A DNA stretch of 64,000 nucleotides from JACCZX01 sp963729165 (GCA_963729165.1 CAVSMM010000013.1:1-64000), one strand, 5' to 3'. Shown: positions 45,977 to 55,896, counted from the first letter of the stretch. Notes: generated from the sequence alone by a model not told the origin. Program-made: numbers and translations.

Positions 45977-46120
45977 GCGGGTATGAGGTGCGATCGCACG
46001 TGCAATGAACACGCTTTCGAGTCTACGCGGTCGATGCACACGTTAGGTCGCAAATTCCCGGCACTTTCCACCCGCAGTTCGGATAAAGGGCAACCCCTCG
46101 GCACCAGGCGTGACCCCACA

Positions 46121-46855
46121 TCAGTTATGCAGGATCTTCGACAGGAAAAGCTGCGCGCGCTCCGATCTCGGCTGCCCAAAAAAGTCGTCCTTCGAAGCGT
46201 CTTCGACGATCTCGCCCTTGTCCATGAAGATCACTCGATTAGCCACCTTGCGTGCGAACCCCATCTCGTGCGTGACGACCATCATTGTCATGCCCTCTTT
46301 GGCCAACTGCACCATCACGTCGAGCACTTCGTTGATCATCTCGGGATCTAGCGCCGACGTCGGCTCGTCGAACAACATGCATATGGGATCCATCGACAGT
46401 GCGCGCGCGATCGCGACCCGCTGCTGCTGGCCACCCGACAGCTGGCCGGGAAACTTTGCTGCTTGCGTCGTCAATCCAACGCGGTCGAGCAGCTTCATGC
46501 CGCGCACGCTCGCTTCCTCCTTGTTTCGATTCAGCACCTTGATCTGGGCCAAGGTTAGATTGTCGATGATGGTCAAGTGCGGAAAGAGCTCGAAGTGCTG
46601 AAACACCATGCCCACACGCGCGCGCAGCTTCGGTAAATTGGTCTTCGGTGCACCGACCGAAATGCCGTCGACTGTAATGACGCCTTTCTGAAACGGTTCG
46701 AGTGCATTGACGCACTTGATCAACGTCGACTTTCCCGAGCCCGACGGCCCACAAACGACGATCACCTCGCCCTTTTCCACGGTCGTCGAACAGTTGGTCA
46801 GCACCTGAAAGCTGCCATACCACTTCGATACGTCCTTGCACTCGATCATCGCCAT
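46121..46855 (-). CDS. gltL: Glutamate/aspartate-type ABC transporter ATP-binding protein
   Basis: 244-residue ATPase of a polar amino-acid importer. Walker A is VVCGPSGSGKSTLIKCVNAL, the Q-loop GMVFQHFELFPHLT, the signature LSGGQQQRVAIARALSMDP, Walker B CMLFDEPTSALDPE, and the H-switch MVVTHEMGFA. It starts 15 bases after gltK and follows gltI-gltJ-gltK in the usual order. Confidence 0.95.
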   Translation of the reverse strand: MAMIECKDVSKWYGSFQVLTNCSTTVEKGEVIVVCGPSGSGKSTLIKCVNALEPFQKGVITVDGISVGAPKTNLPKLRARVGMVFQHFELFPHLTIIDNLTLAQIKVLNRNKEEASVRGMKLLDRVGLTTQAAKFPGQLSGGQQQRVAIARALSMDPICMLFDEPTSALDPEMINEVLDVMVQLAKEGMTMMVVTHEMGFARKVANRVIFMDKGEIVEDASKDDFFGQPRSERAQLFLSKILHN

Positions 46856-46870
46856 TGCTTGCAGAGCTCC

Positions 46871-47554
46871 TCAGCGGATGACTGCGATTCTTTTCTGAAG
46901 CAGTTTGACCATATACGACAGCGTGTAGCACAGCACGAAGTACACCGCCGCCACGAACAGGTACATCTCGACCAGCCGCGAATCGCGCTGCGCAATCTTG
47001 GACGCCGCACCGACGAAGTCAGTGGCCGAGATCACGTACACCAGCGACGTGTCCTGGAACAGAATGATCGTCTGCGTCAGCAGCACCGGAATCATGTTGC
47101 GGAATGCCTGCGGCAGGATCACCAACCGCATCGACTGGCCGTACGTGAGGCCTAGTGCGTACGACGAATACACCTGACCGCGCGGAATCGACTGAATGCC
47201 GGCGCGCATGATCTCGCAGAAATATGCTGCCTCAAACAGGATGAAGGTGATGATCGCGGTGCGCTCGGCCCCGATCTGGATCGGCCGTTCGGAGCCGGTG
47301 ATTGCTTGCGCGATCAGCGGCACCAGGAAGAAGAACCAGAAGATCACCAGCACCAGCGGAATCGAGCGCATCAGATTGACGTAACCCGCCGCGACGTTGG
47401 ACAAGATCGGGTTCGAAGACAACCGCGCCAGCGCCAGCAAGGTGCCGAAGAACAAGCCGCCGACCGCCGACGTCGCCGTCAACTGCAGCGTGTATTTCAT
47501 CCCCTGCCACAGGTACGGCAGCGAGCGGGTGACAATCGAAAAATCGAGATCCAT
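46871..47554 (-). CDS. gltK: Glutamate/aspartate-type ABC transporter permease GltK
   Basis: 227-residue inner-membrane permease with about five helices and the conserved EAA-like loop IMRAGIQSIPRGQVYSSYAL followed by GLTYGQSMRLVILPQAFRNM. The N-terminus (DFSIVTRSLPYLWQGMKYTL) fits GltK. It begins 2 bases after the gltJ stop. Confidence 0.93.
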   Translation of the reverse strand: MDLDFSIVTRSLPYLWQGMKYTLQLTATSAVGGLFFGTLLALARLSSNPILSNVAAGYVNLMRSIPLVLVIFWFFFLVPLIAQAITGSERPIQIGAERTAIITFILFEAAYFCEIMRAGIQSIPRGQVYSSYALGLTYGQSMRLVILPQAFRNMIPVLLTQTIILFQDTSLVYVISATDFVGAASKIAQRDSRLVEMYLFVAAVYFVLCYTLSYMVKLLQKRIAVIR

Positions 47555-47556
47555 CG

Positions 47557-48294
47557 CTACTTGCCGCCGCCGATGTACCCAGGCACTGCGACCTTCCGCT
47601 CGACGTACGCCATGACGCGGTTAGCGGTCATCGCGACAGCGATGTAGATCACGGTCGCCGCAGTGAACGCTTCGAAGAAATTGAACGTGTATTCACCGAT
47701 TTCACGCGAGCGGAACGTCAGCTCCGCCAGCCCGATGGTCAGCGCGATCGATGAGTTCTTGATCAGGTTCATCGTCTCGCTGGTCAGCGGCGGAATGATG
47801 ATGCGAAACGCCATCGGCAGCAGCACATAGCGATAGACCTGCGGCTGCGTCAGGCCGACTGCCATGCCGGCGTTGCGCTGGCCGCGTGACAGCGACTGGA
47901 TGCCGGCGCGAACCTGCTCGGCAATCCGTGCCGATGTAAACAGGCCAAGACACAGGACGGCTGCGAGGAACTGCGCGTAAATCGGCTCGGTCGAGATCAT
48001 CCAGTTTTTTAGCGGTGGAATGAACTCGGGAATCACGAAGTACCAGAGAAACATCTGGACCAGCAGTGGAATGTTGCGAAACAGCTCGACCCAGGCGTTG
48101 CCCAGGCGCACCAACCAAAGCTTGTCGGTTGTGCGAACCGTTCCGACAATCGAACCGACGATTAGCGCAATGATCCAGGCCAGCGCTGAAATGGCGAGCG
48201 TCCAGTAGAAGCCCGCGAGGATCCACTCCCAGTAGGCGCCATCGCCGTCAGGCGTCTGCTGAAAGAAGACGCCCCAGTTCCAGTTGTAGTTCAT
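47557..48294 (-). CDS. gltJ: Glutamate/aspartate-type ABC transporter permease GltJ
   Basis: 245-residue permease. It starts MNYNWNWGVFFQQTPDGDGA, close to GltJ proteins, and carries the EAA-like loop EQVRAGIQSLSRGQRNAGMA followed by VGLTQPQVYRYVLLPMAFRI. It is separated from gltI by an intrinsic terminator, then runs directly into gltK. Confidence 0.94.
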   Translation of the reverse strand: MNYNWNWGVFFQQTPDGDGAYWEWILAGFYWTLAISALAWIIALIVGSIVGTVRTTDKLWLVRLGNAWVELFRNIPLLVQMFLWYFVIPEFIPPLKNWMISTEPIYAQFLAAVLCLGLFTSARIAEQVRAGIQSLSRGQRNAGMAVGLTQPQVYRYVLLPMAFRIIIPPLTSETMNLIKNSSIALTIGLAELTFRSREIGEYTFNFFEAFTAATVIYIAVAMTANRVMAYVERKVAVPGYIGGGK

Positions 48295-48332
48295 TGCTCA
48301 CCCCATCCCAGGGCGAAGCTTGCCGCAAAAAG

Positions 48333-48363
48333 AAAAAGGCCGAAAGCACTGCTTTCGGCCTTT
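48333..48363 (-). terminator. Intrinsic terminator/attenuator between gltI and gltJ
   Basis: On the minus strand GGCCGAAAGC-AGT-GCTTTCGGCC (48360-48338) is followed by TTTTTCTTTTT. Lying between the binding-protein gene and its permeases, it should let only part of the transcripts reach gltJKL. Confidence 0.88.
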
Positions 48364-48400
48364 GCATTGCCCCGCCGAATGCGGGACTCGTAGCGACGAC

Positions 48401-49327
48401 TTACTGCACGCCCTTGTCGTTCGGGCTCTTGAACGCTTCCTTGATCGCCGGCGTTTGCGGGAAGTTCATATTGATATTGCGCGGAGGAATCGCACTGGTA
48501 AACCACTTTGCGTAGATCTTGTCGATCTCGCCGGACTTGTAGACGTTGCCCACTGCGCGATCCACCAGCGCCTTGAATTGCGGATCTTCACGGCGCAGCA
48601 TCATGCTGTACGGCTCGGTCCGCAACGATTCCGGAAGGATCATGTACTGACCCGGGTTTTGCTGATTCGCGATCTGGCCCGCGAGAAGGATGTCGTCCAT
48701 GATGAACGCTTGAGCGCGATCGCTGGCAACCAATTGCATTGATTCCGCGTGATCCTTGGCCTGCAACTCCTTGAAGTCGATCCCTTTGGCTTTTTCGTAG
48801 CCACGCAGCAACGGAATCGAAGTCGTACCCGACGTCGACGCCACGGTCTTGCCGTTCAGATCGGCAAACGTCTTGATGCCGGAATCTTTCTTGACCGCTG
48901 CTGAAATGTTGACAACGAAGTACGTCGGACCAAACGCCACCTGCTTCTGGCGCTCAACCGAGTTGGTCGTGGAGCCGCATTCCAGGTCGATCGTGCCGTT
49001 CTGCAACAGCGGGATGCGATTGGCCGAAGTCACTGGCTGATATGCCACTTTCAAATTCGGCATCTTCAGTTCAGCCTTGACGGCGTCAACAACCTTGCCG
49101 CACAACTCCATTGCATAGCCCACCGGCTGCTGCTTGTCATCCAGATACGAAAATGGAATCGACGATTCACGATGGCCGATCGTGATCGAGCCGGTATCTT
49201 TGATCTTCTTCAGCGTTCCGGTCAGCTCCTGCGCATTCGCACCGATGGCCACGGAACCCAGCAAGCCTGCACCTGCCAAGGTCATCACAAAGCGGGAAAT
49301 TTTCACACTGCTCATTTTTGTACTCAC
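48401..49327 (-). CDS. gltI: Glutamate/aspartate-binding periplasmic protein
   Basis: 308 residues. Signal peptide MTLAGAGLLGSVAIGANAQ follows a short basic N-terminus. The SBP family 3 fold shows GSITIGHRESSIPFSYLDDK, QQPVGYAMELCGKVVDAVKA, NGTIDLECGSTTNSVERQKQ and LNGKTVASTSGTTSIPLLRG, typical of GltI (the E-C-G-S/T-T-x-N motif binds the ligand). The in-frame start is GTG at 49327 with GAGGAGGG about 9 bases upstream; an ATG at 49315 is also possible but further away. Confidence 0.94.
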   Translation of the reverse strand: MSTKMSSVKISRFVMTLAGAGLLGSVAIGANAQELTGTLKKIKDTGSITIGHRESSIPFSYLDDKQQPVGYAMELCGKVVDAVKAELKMPNLKVAYQPVTSANRIPLLQNGTIDLECGSTTNSVERQKQVAFGPTYFVVNISAAVKKDSGIKTFADLNGKTVASTSGTTSIPLLRGYEKAKGIDFKELQAKDHAESMQLVASDRAQAFIMDDILLAGQIANQQNPGQYMILPESLRTEPYSMMLRREDPQFKALVDRAVGNVYKSGEIDKIYAKWFTSAIPPRNINMNFPQTPAIKEAFKSPNDKGVQ

Positions 49328-49428
49328 TTTCTGTCACCCTCCTCGGGGAATCGAAATCAGTCTAGCAAAACGTGCCGCTTCAAAGCGCGTTGACGAGATC
49401 GAGGGTTAGTACCCGATGCCACCGTGCG

Positions 49429-51267
49429 CTAAGCATCGGCCGCCGCCGCAGACACCGCTTCCGCCTTCGCGCGCTCCCGGCTCTGGATCTCCCACATCGA
49501 CGCATAGGCACCGCGCCGCGCCAGCAACTCGCCATGCGTGCCGCGCTCGACGATACGGCCGTGGTCCATCACCAGAATCTGATCGGCGTGCACGACAGTG
49601 GACAACCGGTGCGCGATGACGAGCGTAGTGCGGCTTTCGGCGATGCTTTCGAGCTCCTGCTGGATCACGCGCTCGGTGCGCGAATCCAATGCCGACGTTG
49701 CTTCATCGAACACCAGTATGGCCGGGTCTTTCAGCAGCGTTCGCGCAATTGCGACGCGTTGCTTTTCGCCGCCCGAAAGCTTCAACCCCCGCTCGCCGAC
49801 GCGAGTCTGATAACCGTCCGGCAACGACTCGACAAAATCGTGAATATGCGCGGCGCGCGCCGCCGCCACCACCTCGTCATGGCCCGCACCCGGCCGGCCA
49901 TAGGCGATGTTGTATTCGATCGTGTCGTTGAACAGCACGGTGTCCTGCGGAACGATGCCAATCGCCGCGCGCAGGCTCTCCTGCGTCAGCGTGCGCACAT
50001 CCTGTCCGTCGATCAACACGCGGCCTGCGTCGACATCGTAAAAACGAAACAACAGTCGCGCCAACGTCGATTTGCCCGATCCGGTCGCACCGACCACGGC
50101 GGTCGTTGACCCGCCGGCGATCACCAGATGCACGTCGTGCAGCACCTGACGTCGCACGTCGTACGAAAAATCGACATGCTCGAAGCGCACTTCGGCTGAA
50201 CGCACCCGCAGAGGAAGCGCATCGGGCGCATCGGCGATCTCGCGGTTTTGTTCGAGCAGAAGGAACATGCGATCCATGTCCGCGAGGCTCTGCTTGATCT
50301 CGCGATAGATCACGCCGAGGAAATTCATCGGGATGTACAGCTGAATCATGAAAGCGTTGACCAGCACCAGATCCCCGATGCTCATGCGACCTTCGACAAC
50401 ACCGAGCGCCGCGCGCCACAGGATCAGCGTCAACGCGACCGCGATCAGCGCCTGCTGTCCCGCATTGAGAATATTCAGCGACTGCTGCGAAAGCACCGCG
50501 GTGCGTTGCGAATCGGCGAGGGTCTCGTCGTAGCGCCGCGCTTCGTAGTTCTCATTGCCGAAGTACTTGACGGTTTCGAAGTTCAGAAGCGAGTCGACGG
50601 CGCGAGATTGCGCCTTGCTCTCGAGCTCGTTCCAGCGGCGCCGGACCGCTGTACGCCAGTTGGTCACCAACACCGTGAAACCAATGTAAATCGTAAGACT
50701 GGTTGCGACGATCGCGGCAAACCAGATTTCGTAATTCCACAGCAGATACGCAAACACCAGCGTGATCTCGATCAGCGTCGGCAAGATCGAGTACAAAGTA
50801 AAGCTGATCAGCGAAGAAATTCCGCGAATCCCCTGGTCGATCTCGCGCGTGACAGCGCCGGTACGGCGGTCGAGGTGATACCGGAGCGACAACGAATGCA
50901 GATGCCGAAACGTCTTCAGCGCCAGTGTGCGCGTCGCCGCCTGCGTCACCTTGACGAAGAAGAACTCGCGCAGCTCGGTAAACAGTGACGTTGACAGCCG
51001 CAAAGCGCCGTACGCGATGATCAGTGCGAGCGGAACAACAAGAAATCCGGTGGCTGCCTGCGTACTCGGAGAGAGACCATCGACGATGTCCTTCAGCAGA
51101 ATCGGCACCGACACAGTCGCCAGCTTGGCGGCGACCAGGCAAGCCAGCGCAAACAACACCCGACCTTTGTATGCCCATAGATAGGGCAACAGAGTCTTGA
51201 GAGTCTTCCAATCGTTGCGCTGAATGCGCTCGGAGGGCAGTGCTTCTCTGGGTGGAGACCAACGCAT
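49429..51267 (-). CDS. Atm1/HMT1-type ABC half-transporter
   Basis: 612 residues: six-helix exporter domain (about 25-320) and ATPase (about 365-590) with AVVGATGSGKSTLARLLFRF (Walker A), the signature LKLSGGEKQRVAIARTLLKD and AILVFDEATSALDSRTERVI (Walker B). The sequence around TVKYFGNENYEARRYDETLA in the membrane domain is characteristic of the ATM1/ABCB7/HMT1 group, which exports glutathione-linked metals or sulfur compounds. It presumably forms a homodimer in the inner membrane. Divergent from the thioesterase gene at 51326. Confidence 0.9.
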   Translation of the reverse strand: MRWSPPREALPSERIQRNDWKTLKTLLPYLWAYKGRVLFALACLVAAKLATVSVPILLKDIVDGLSPSTQAATGFLVVPLALIIAYGALRLSTSLFTELREFFFVKVTQAATRTLALKTFRHLHSLSLRYHLDRRTGAVTREIDQGIRGISSLISFTLYSILPTLIEITLVFAYLLWNYEIWFAAIVATSLTIYIGFTVLVTNWRTAVRRRWNELESKAQSRAVDSLLNFETVKYFGNENYEARRYDETLADSQRTAVLSQQSLNILNAGQQALIAVALTLILWRAALGVVEGRMSIGDLVLVNAFMIQLYIPMNFLGVIYREIKQSLADMDRMFLLLEQNREIADAPDALPLRVRSAEVRFEHVDFSYDVRRQVLHDVHLVIAGGSTTAVVGATGSGKSTLARLLFRFYDVDAGRVLIDGQDVRTLTQESLRAAIGIVPQDTVLFNDTIEYNIAYGRPGAGHDEVVAAARAAHIHDFVESLPDGYQTRVGERGLKLSGGEKQRVAIARTLLKDPAILVFDEATSALDSRTERVIQQELESIAESRTTLVIAHRLSTVVHADQILVMDHGRIVERGTHGELLARRGAYASMWEIQSRERAKAEAVSAAAADA

Positions 51268-51325
51268 CGTCAGCGGACGCCGTTCGCGGTTACGCTTTGC
51301 ATCCGTCGATTATCTCAGCAGGCCT

Positions 51326-51721
51326 ATGACCGAATCGGAGCAGCTTCCCGCCAACCGCGTCGCGATGTTGCGCATGATGCCGATGCCCGCGGATGCGAAC
51401 GTGCACGGCGACGTGTTTGGCGGCTGGATCATGTCGCATGTCGACGTCGCCGGTGCCATTCCGGCGGCGCGCCGTGCCGGCGGCCGAGTGGCAACGGTCG
51501 CCGTGACGTCGTTCGTTTTCAAGCACGCGGTGTTCGTCGGCGACCTGGTCAGCTTCTATGCCGATATTGTCAAACTCGGCACAACGTCGATCACTGTTGA
51601 CGTTGAGGTATACGTCGAGCGAAATCGCTTGGAGAAGGAAGTGGTCAAGGTAACCGAGGCAACGCTGGTGTATGTGGCAACTGACGAGCAGCGCAAGCCG
51701 CGAATACTTCCGCCGCTTTAA
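51326..51721 (+). CDS. Acyl-CoA thioesterase (YciA-like hotdog fold)
   Basis: 131 residues from the ATG at 51326. Hydrolyses acyl-CoA thioesters. The hotdog motif NVHGDVFGGWIMSHVDVAGA includes the catalytic D of the YciA/BACH group; TVAVTSFVFKHAVFVGDLVS and TSITVDVEVYVERNRLEKEV follow in the expected order. An upstream in-frame ATG at 51224 would overlap the divergent transporter gene and gives no family-like residues. Single-gene unit; convergent with the FAD oxidoreductase. Confidence 0.9.
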   Translation: MTESEQLPANRVAMLRMMPMPADANVHGDVFGGWIMSHVDVAGAIPAARRAGGRVATVAVTSFVFKHAVFVGDLVSFYADIVKLGTTSITVDVEVYVERNRLEKEVVKVTEATLVYVATDEQRKPRILPPL

Positions 51722-51758
51722 CGTGACGCAACGCTCAAATACTGGCAACCATCATTGG

Positions 51759-53150
51759 CTAGGCGGTGGCCGTCGCTGCGGCCGTGCTGCCGGCGATGTA
51801 GCCGCCGACGATCGCCGTTAACAAACCATTGCCTTCGAGGTACCCGCCGGCTGCATCGCCAGAGACGCCGCGCGCCGCGCCTCCGGCAGCCAGCAGATTG
51901 GGAAATGGCGAACCGTTCGTGCGCAGCACGCGACCCGTCGCATCGGTCGCCAGGCCGCCCTCGGTGCCCAGTAATGCACCGGTAACCGGGACACCGTAAT
52001 ACGGACCGAGCAGCATTTGTGTTGCACGAAACTCGCGACCAAACTCATCCGCAGCATCATCGAACGCCAATGCATTGACCAGCGCGATCGTCGCTTCGAG
52101 CCCGTCGCGCTTCACGCCAAGTTGATCGGCCAGATCTCGCAGCAGGCTTTCGCGCTTGATCACGCCGGACGTTACGGCGGTTGCGTAATTCGGCATCGTC
52201 AGTCCGATCTCGTGCACGCGCTCGTCGTAGATCATGAAGGCCGTTGCTCCGGGCTGAGCCAGCACGAACAACGCAGACTCCGAATAACCCTCGTGCTCAT
52301 TCACAAATCGCTCGCCGTCTCGATTGACCTGTACCGCACCCTCGGTCATCAGCGACCACGGCAGCGGCAGGCGTTGCGACAGGATCACCGCGCCGTGCGC
52401 CAGGAACCCATCGATATCCGCGAGCTGCGCATCGAGCTCGGTACCCCATGCAAGCGCATCGCCCTGACTTCCTTCGTGGCCGGCGAACGGGAGCGCGCGA
52501 ACATCCGGTAAATACTTGGCGACCAGCGAACGATTTCCGGCAAAGCCGTTGCACGCAAGTATCAGCGTGCTGCAGCCGACCGACTCGACTTTGGTGCCGC
52601 GCTTGTAGCGGACACCGATCACACGTTGCGCATCATCGATAACAAGGTCGGTCACGTGCGCCGCCGACTCCATTCGGACACCCTGCGTGCCGAGCGCCGA
52701 ATACAGCGACGACAGCAACGTTGCGCCGCCGCGATCGGCAAGTGCGTGCATGCGCGAAAGCGAATGTCCCGGCGCCACACCCTCGACTAACTCGAAGCGG
52801 ATCCCGTACTGCTTGGTCAGCCACTCGAGCACTTTTGCCGAACCATCCGTCAACGCCTTGACCAGCGGTGCGTACGCCGACCCGTTGGCCTTGCCCTGAA
52901 TGTCATCGGCGAAACGTTGCGGCGAATCTGCAATGCCTCTGGCTTTCTGCTCGGCCGTGCCGGCGGCGGGCACCATGCCGGACGAACACGCGGTCGCGCC
53001 GCTCGGCGCGGCATCGCGATCCAGTACGAGGACATCAGCACCCGCGCTACGCGCTGCGAGCGCCGCTGTGGCGCCGGCGCCCCCGGCCCCGATCACCACC
53101 ACCGACGCGGTCGTGTCAAAGCGCGCCGAGGCGTCGTGCACGATGCCCAT
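51759..53150 (-). CDS. FAD-dependent oxidoreductase (fumarate-reductase flavoprotein-like)
   Basis: 463 residues. The N-terminal FAD fold is ASVVVIGAGGAGATAALAAR with VLVLDRDAAPSGATACSSGM; the C-terminal FAD site is LLAAGGAARGVSGDAAGGYL. The overall layout is that of soluble flavoproteins of the FRD/SdhA/3-ketosteroid-dehydrogenase/TcuA superfamily, with no linked iron-sulfur subunit. Located 3 bases after the amidase gene, so both are probably cotranscribed. The substrate is unknown. Confidence 0.85.
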   Translation of the reverse strand: MGIVHDASARFDTTASVVVIGAGGAGATAALAARSAGADVLVLDRDAAPSGATACSSGMVPAAGTAEQKARGIADSPQRFADDIQGKANGSAYAPLVKALTDGSAKVLEWLTKQYGIRFELVEGVAPGHSLSRMHALADRGGATLLSSLYSALGTQGVRMESAAHVTDLVIDDAQRVIGVRYKRGTKVESVGCSTLILACNGFAGNRSLVAKYLPDVRALPFAGHEGSQGDALAWGTELDAQLADIDGFLAHGAVILSQRLPLPWSLMTEGAVQVNRDGERFVNEHEGYSESALFVLAQPGATAFMIYDERVHEIGLTMPNYATAVTSGVIKRESLLRDLADQLGVKRDGLEATIALVNALAFDDAADEFGREFRATQMLLGPYYGVPVTGALLGTEGGLATDATGRVLRTNGSPFPNLLAAGGAARGVSGDAAGGYLEGNGLLTAIVGGYIAGSTAAATATA

Positions 53151-53153
53151 GGG

Positions 53154-54462
53154 TCACACGCTCGCTTGCCTGAGCTGCTGCTCAATCCAGCGCGCGGCAC
53201 TCAGGGCGCGCGCATCATCGTTTAATCGGCCGATGACTTGCACGCCCAGTGGCAGCTCGATGTGACCGGGGCGCAATGCGCGCGGCACCGGCACGTTGAT
53301 CTGCGGTCCTCCAAGCAGTTGCCAGGCGCGATTGAATTGCGGGTCGCCGGTGCTGCCAAGGCCATGGGGTGCCTCACCCGGCGCGCTTGGCGCCAGCACA
53401 ACGTCGGCGGTACCGAACAGCTCGTCGATCGTGGCCTGCGCAATCGGCACCGGTGCGCAGCGCGGCCTGATACTGAATTGAATCGATCGCGCGCCCTTCT
53501 TCAATCAGTGTGGCAAGCTGGGTCGATAGCTTTGCGCGCTGGTAGTCGTATTCGCCAGCCAGTGCACGCGCGGTTTCGAACACCTGCACGGTTCTTTGCG
53601 CATCGGCGAGCGCGACAAATTTGTGCGGCCAGCGAACTTCGCTGACGGTTGCGCCGTTGTCAGCACACACGCGCACAACCGACTTCAACGCATCGTTCAT
53701 CGCCGGCGACAGTCGCTCCGTCCACGGCGTGTGCGTCCAGGCGATGACCGGAGGTGCGGAAATGCGGTCCATCGCGTTCCAGTCATCGCGTAACGCGACC
53801 GCCGCCGCGAGCAGGGTGACGTCCTCCACCGAATTGGCAAAGCAGCCCACCACGTCGAGCGTATCGGAGACCTGCAACACACCGGCGCGCGGAACGATGC
53901 CGCGCGTCGGTACGAAGCCAACCACTCCGCAAAATGCAGCCGGGCGAATCACCGAACCCGCCGTTTGCGTACCCAGCGCAAACGGCGCCATGTGCGCGGC
54001 GACGGCCGCTGCGGACCCGCTCGATGACCCTCCGGGCGTGTGTTCCAACCTAAACGGATTCCGGGTCGGTCCGGGGGCGAAGTTGGCGAGTTCCGCGGTG
54101 ACCGTCTTGCCGAAGACATAGCCGCCGGCCGCGTGCGCGAGTGCGATGCATGCAGCGTCAGCGGCCGGCACGCGGCGAGCGTAGATCGGCGATCCGCGTT
54201 CGGTCGCGATGCCGGCAGTGTCGATCACATCTTTCACCGCAACAGGCAGCCCAAGCAGCGGACCCGACTTCGCGCCGCTGTCGAATCCGCGCGCGATACT
54301 CAACGCACGCCCGGCGTCAAACCAGGCAAACGCATGCACGTCAGCTTCGCGCTGCTCGACGGCGTCGACGAACGAGTGGGTCACCATCTCGCAGGTCACT
54401 TCGTCAGCGGCGAGCATGCGCAGAAGCTGCGCTGCCGGTAGGCGGTTAAGCGGAAGTTGCAT
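53154..54462 (-). CDS. Amidase (amidase-signature family), one frameshift
   Basis: Ser-cisSer-Lys hydrolase. The first frame (54462 to about 53470) has the catalytic lysine in LLGLPVAVKDVIDTAG (about residue 76), the signature LEHTPGGSSSGSAAAVAAHM with the cis-Ser and nucleophile region, and ALGTQTAGSVIRPAAFCGVV. Near 53465 the frame changes to one with APVPIAQATIDELFGTADVV and VPRALRPGHIELPLGVQVIG, the usual C-terminus, ending at 53154. The repaired length is about 435 residues. The substrate cannot be told; GatA is unlikely because no gatB or gatC is adjacent. Confidence 0.87.
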
Positions 54463-54619
54463 CGCGTGTTTCGAAGATTTAAAACCTGGCCGACCGAAAT
54501 CTAGCGCAAGCGCGCTTTAGCGCTCGACGGACGTGGTCGCTAAAAGGAAACCCACAATCCGATTTGCAATCGCGCAAGCCGGTTAGCGTGGCAAACCGCG
54601 CCGGTAATTTGAGAATCGA

Positions 54620-55447
54620 CTAAAGGAACAGATCAGGCATCAGCTCACGGCTGCCGGGCACGACCGAGTACTTGCTCAAGTCCGTAATGCCGGCCGCCTT
54701 CAACACTTCATCGTCGATCAGGAAATTGCCGGTTGTCGTCTCGGCGTCGGAAATCAGCACCTGATAGGCGGCGTCGGCCATGATTTCCGGCGTGCGGCAA
54801 TGCTCGGGCTTGATGCCTGGAATCATTTGCAGCGCGGCCGTGTAAATGACGGTTCGCGGCCACAGCGCATTGACCGCAATGCCGTACGGGCGAAACTCCG
54901 CTGCGTGGCCCAGCACGCACATGCTCATGCCGTACTTGGCCATCGTGTACGCCACGTGCGGAGCGAACCAGCGCGGATTCATATTCAACGGCGGAGACAG
55001 AGTCAGAATGTGCGGGTTGCGCTTGCGCTCGGCTGATTGCTTCAGATACGGCAAGCACGCCTGCGTGCACACGAAAGTACCGCGCACGTTGACCCCGAAC
55101 ATCAGGTCGAAGCGCTTCATCGGGGTCGCTTCGGTCGACGTCAGGTTGATCGCGCTCGCGTTGTTGATCAGGATGTCGATGCCGCCGAAGGTTTCGGCTG
55201 TCTTCTTGGCAGCCGCTTCAACTTGTCTTTCGTCGCGAATGTCGCAGGCGATTGCGAGAGCCTTGCCACCCGCCGCCTCAATCTCTTCCGCAGCGCTGTG
55301 AATCGTGCCGGGCAATTTTGGGTTCGGCTCGACGGTTTTGGCCGCGATCGCAACGTTTGCGCCGTCTGCTGCTGCGCGCTTGACGATCGCCAACCCGATA
55401 CCACGCGAGCCGCCGGAAACAAAAATCGTCTTGCCTGCGAGGTTCAT
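54620..55447 (-). CDS. SDR family oxidoreductase (HSDL2-like)
   Basis: 275 residues from the ATG at 55447, which overlaps the upstream stop (ATGA); the frame is open to 55531. Cofactor motif FVSGGSRGIGLAIVKRAAAD, NNAS at about residue 93, and the active-site Y-x3-K as VAYTMAKYGMSMCVLG. The active-site Ser region reads HILTLSPPLNMNPRWFAPHV. The long PPLNMNPRWF insert and the C-terminal NFLIDDEVL are typical of HSDL2-like proteins associated with fatty-acid metabolism. It is the last gene of the beta-oxidation operon. Confidence 0.87.
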   Translation of the reverse strand: MNLAGKTIFVSGGSRGIGLAIVKRAAADGANVAIAAKTVEPNPKLPGTIHSAAEEIEAAGGKALAIACDIRDERQVEAAAKKTAETFGGIDILINNASAINLTSTEATPMKRFDLMFGVNVRGTFVCTQACLPYLKQSAERKRNPHILTLSPPLNMNPRWFAPHVAYTMAKYGMSMCVLGHAAEFRPYGIAVNALWPRTVIYTAALQMIPGIKPEHCRTPEIMADAAYQVLISDAETTTGNFLIDDEVLKAAGITDLSKYSVVPGSRELMPDLFL

Positions 55448-55896
55448 TTTTTCGGCCAGAGAATCATCTGCGTGCAGCGAAACAGCGCGATGGTCTTGCC
55501 GGTGTCGGTGTGTGAAACCGTGGCATCCCATACCTGGGTCGTGCGCCCTTGGTGCACAACGTTGGCGTCGGCGCGTAACGTGCCGTCAATTGCGGTACCC
55601 AAAAAATTGGCTTTCAATTCAATCGTCGTGAAACTCGTTGCGCCTTCGGGAAGGTGTGCAATGGTTGCATAGCCTGCCGCGGTGTCGGCCAGCGCGATGA
55701 CCGAAGCCGCGTGCAGATAGCCGTTCGGTGCCAAAAACTGCGGCTTAATGACAACCTCCATCGCCAGCCGCCCCTCGCTCACGCCGACAACCTTCAGGCC
55801 AAACCAACCCGGTAAGTTATCGCCGGTGCGTCCGTTCAACTTCTCGAGGCTGGCTTCGGGGCGTAGCGGCATCGTTTCGTCCGAGTGCGCAATCAA
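55444..55896 (-). CDS. PaaI-family thioesterase
   Basis: 150-residue hotdog-fold thioesterase. Key stretch: QFLAPNGYLHAASVIALADT followed by AAGYATIAHLPEGATSFTTI, with N-G-x-x-H replaced at the first position pattern as in PaaI relatives. The opening codon is TTG at 55896 overlapping the enoyl-CoA hydratase stop; an ATG at 55872 is an alternative. It may release acyl chains or clear stalled CoA esters in the pathway. Confidence 0.84.
   Translation of the reverse strand: MIAHSDETMPLRPEASLEKLNGRTGDNLPGWFGLKVVGVSEGRLAMEVVIKPQFLAPNGYLHAASVIALADTAAGYATIAHLPEGATSFTTIELKANFLGTAIDGTLRADANVVHQGRTTQVWDATVSHTDTGKTIALFRCTQMILWPKK

Noticed and set aside
49368..49386. GGCAC...GC sequence upstream of gltI as a sigma-54 promoter
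   Set aside because: On the minus strand GG and GC are 8 bases apart; the -24/-12 consensus needs 10. No second element was found.
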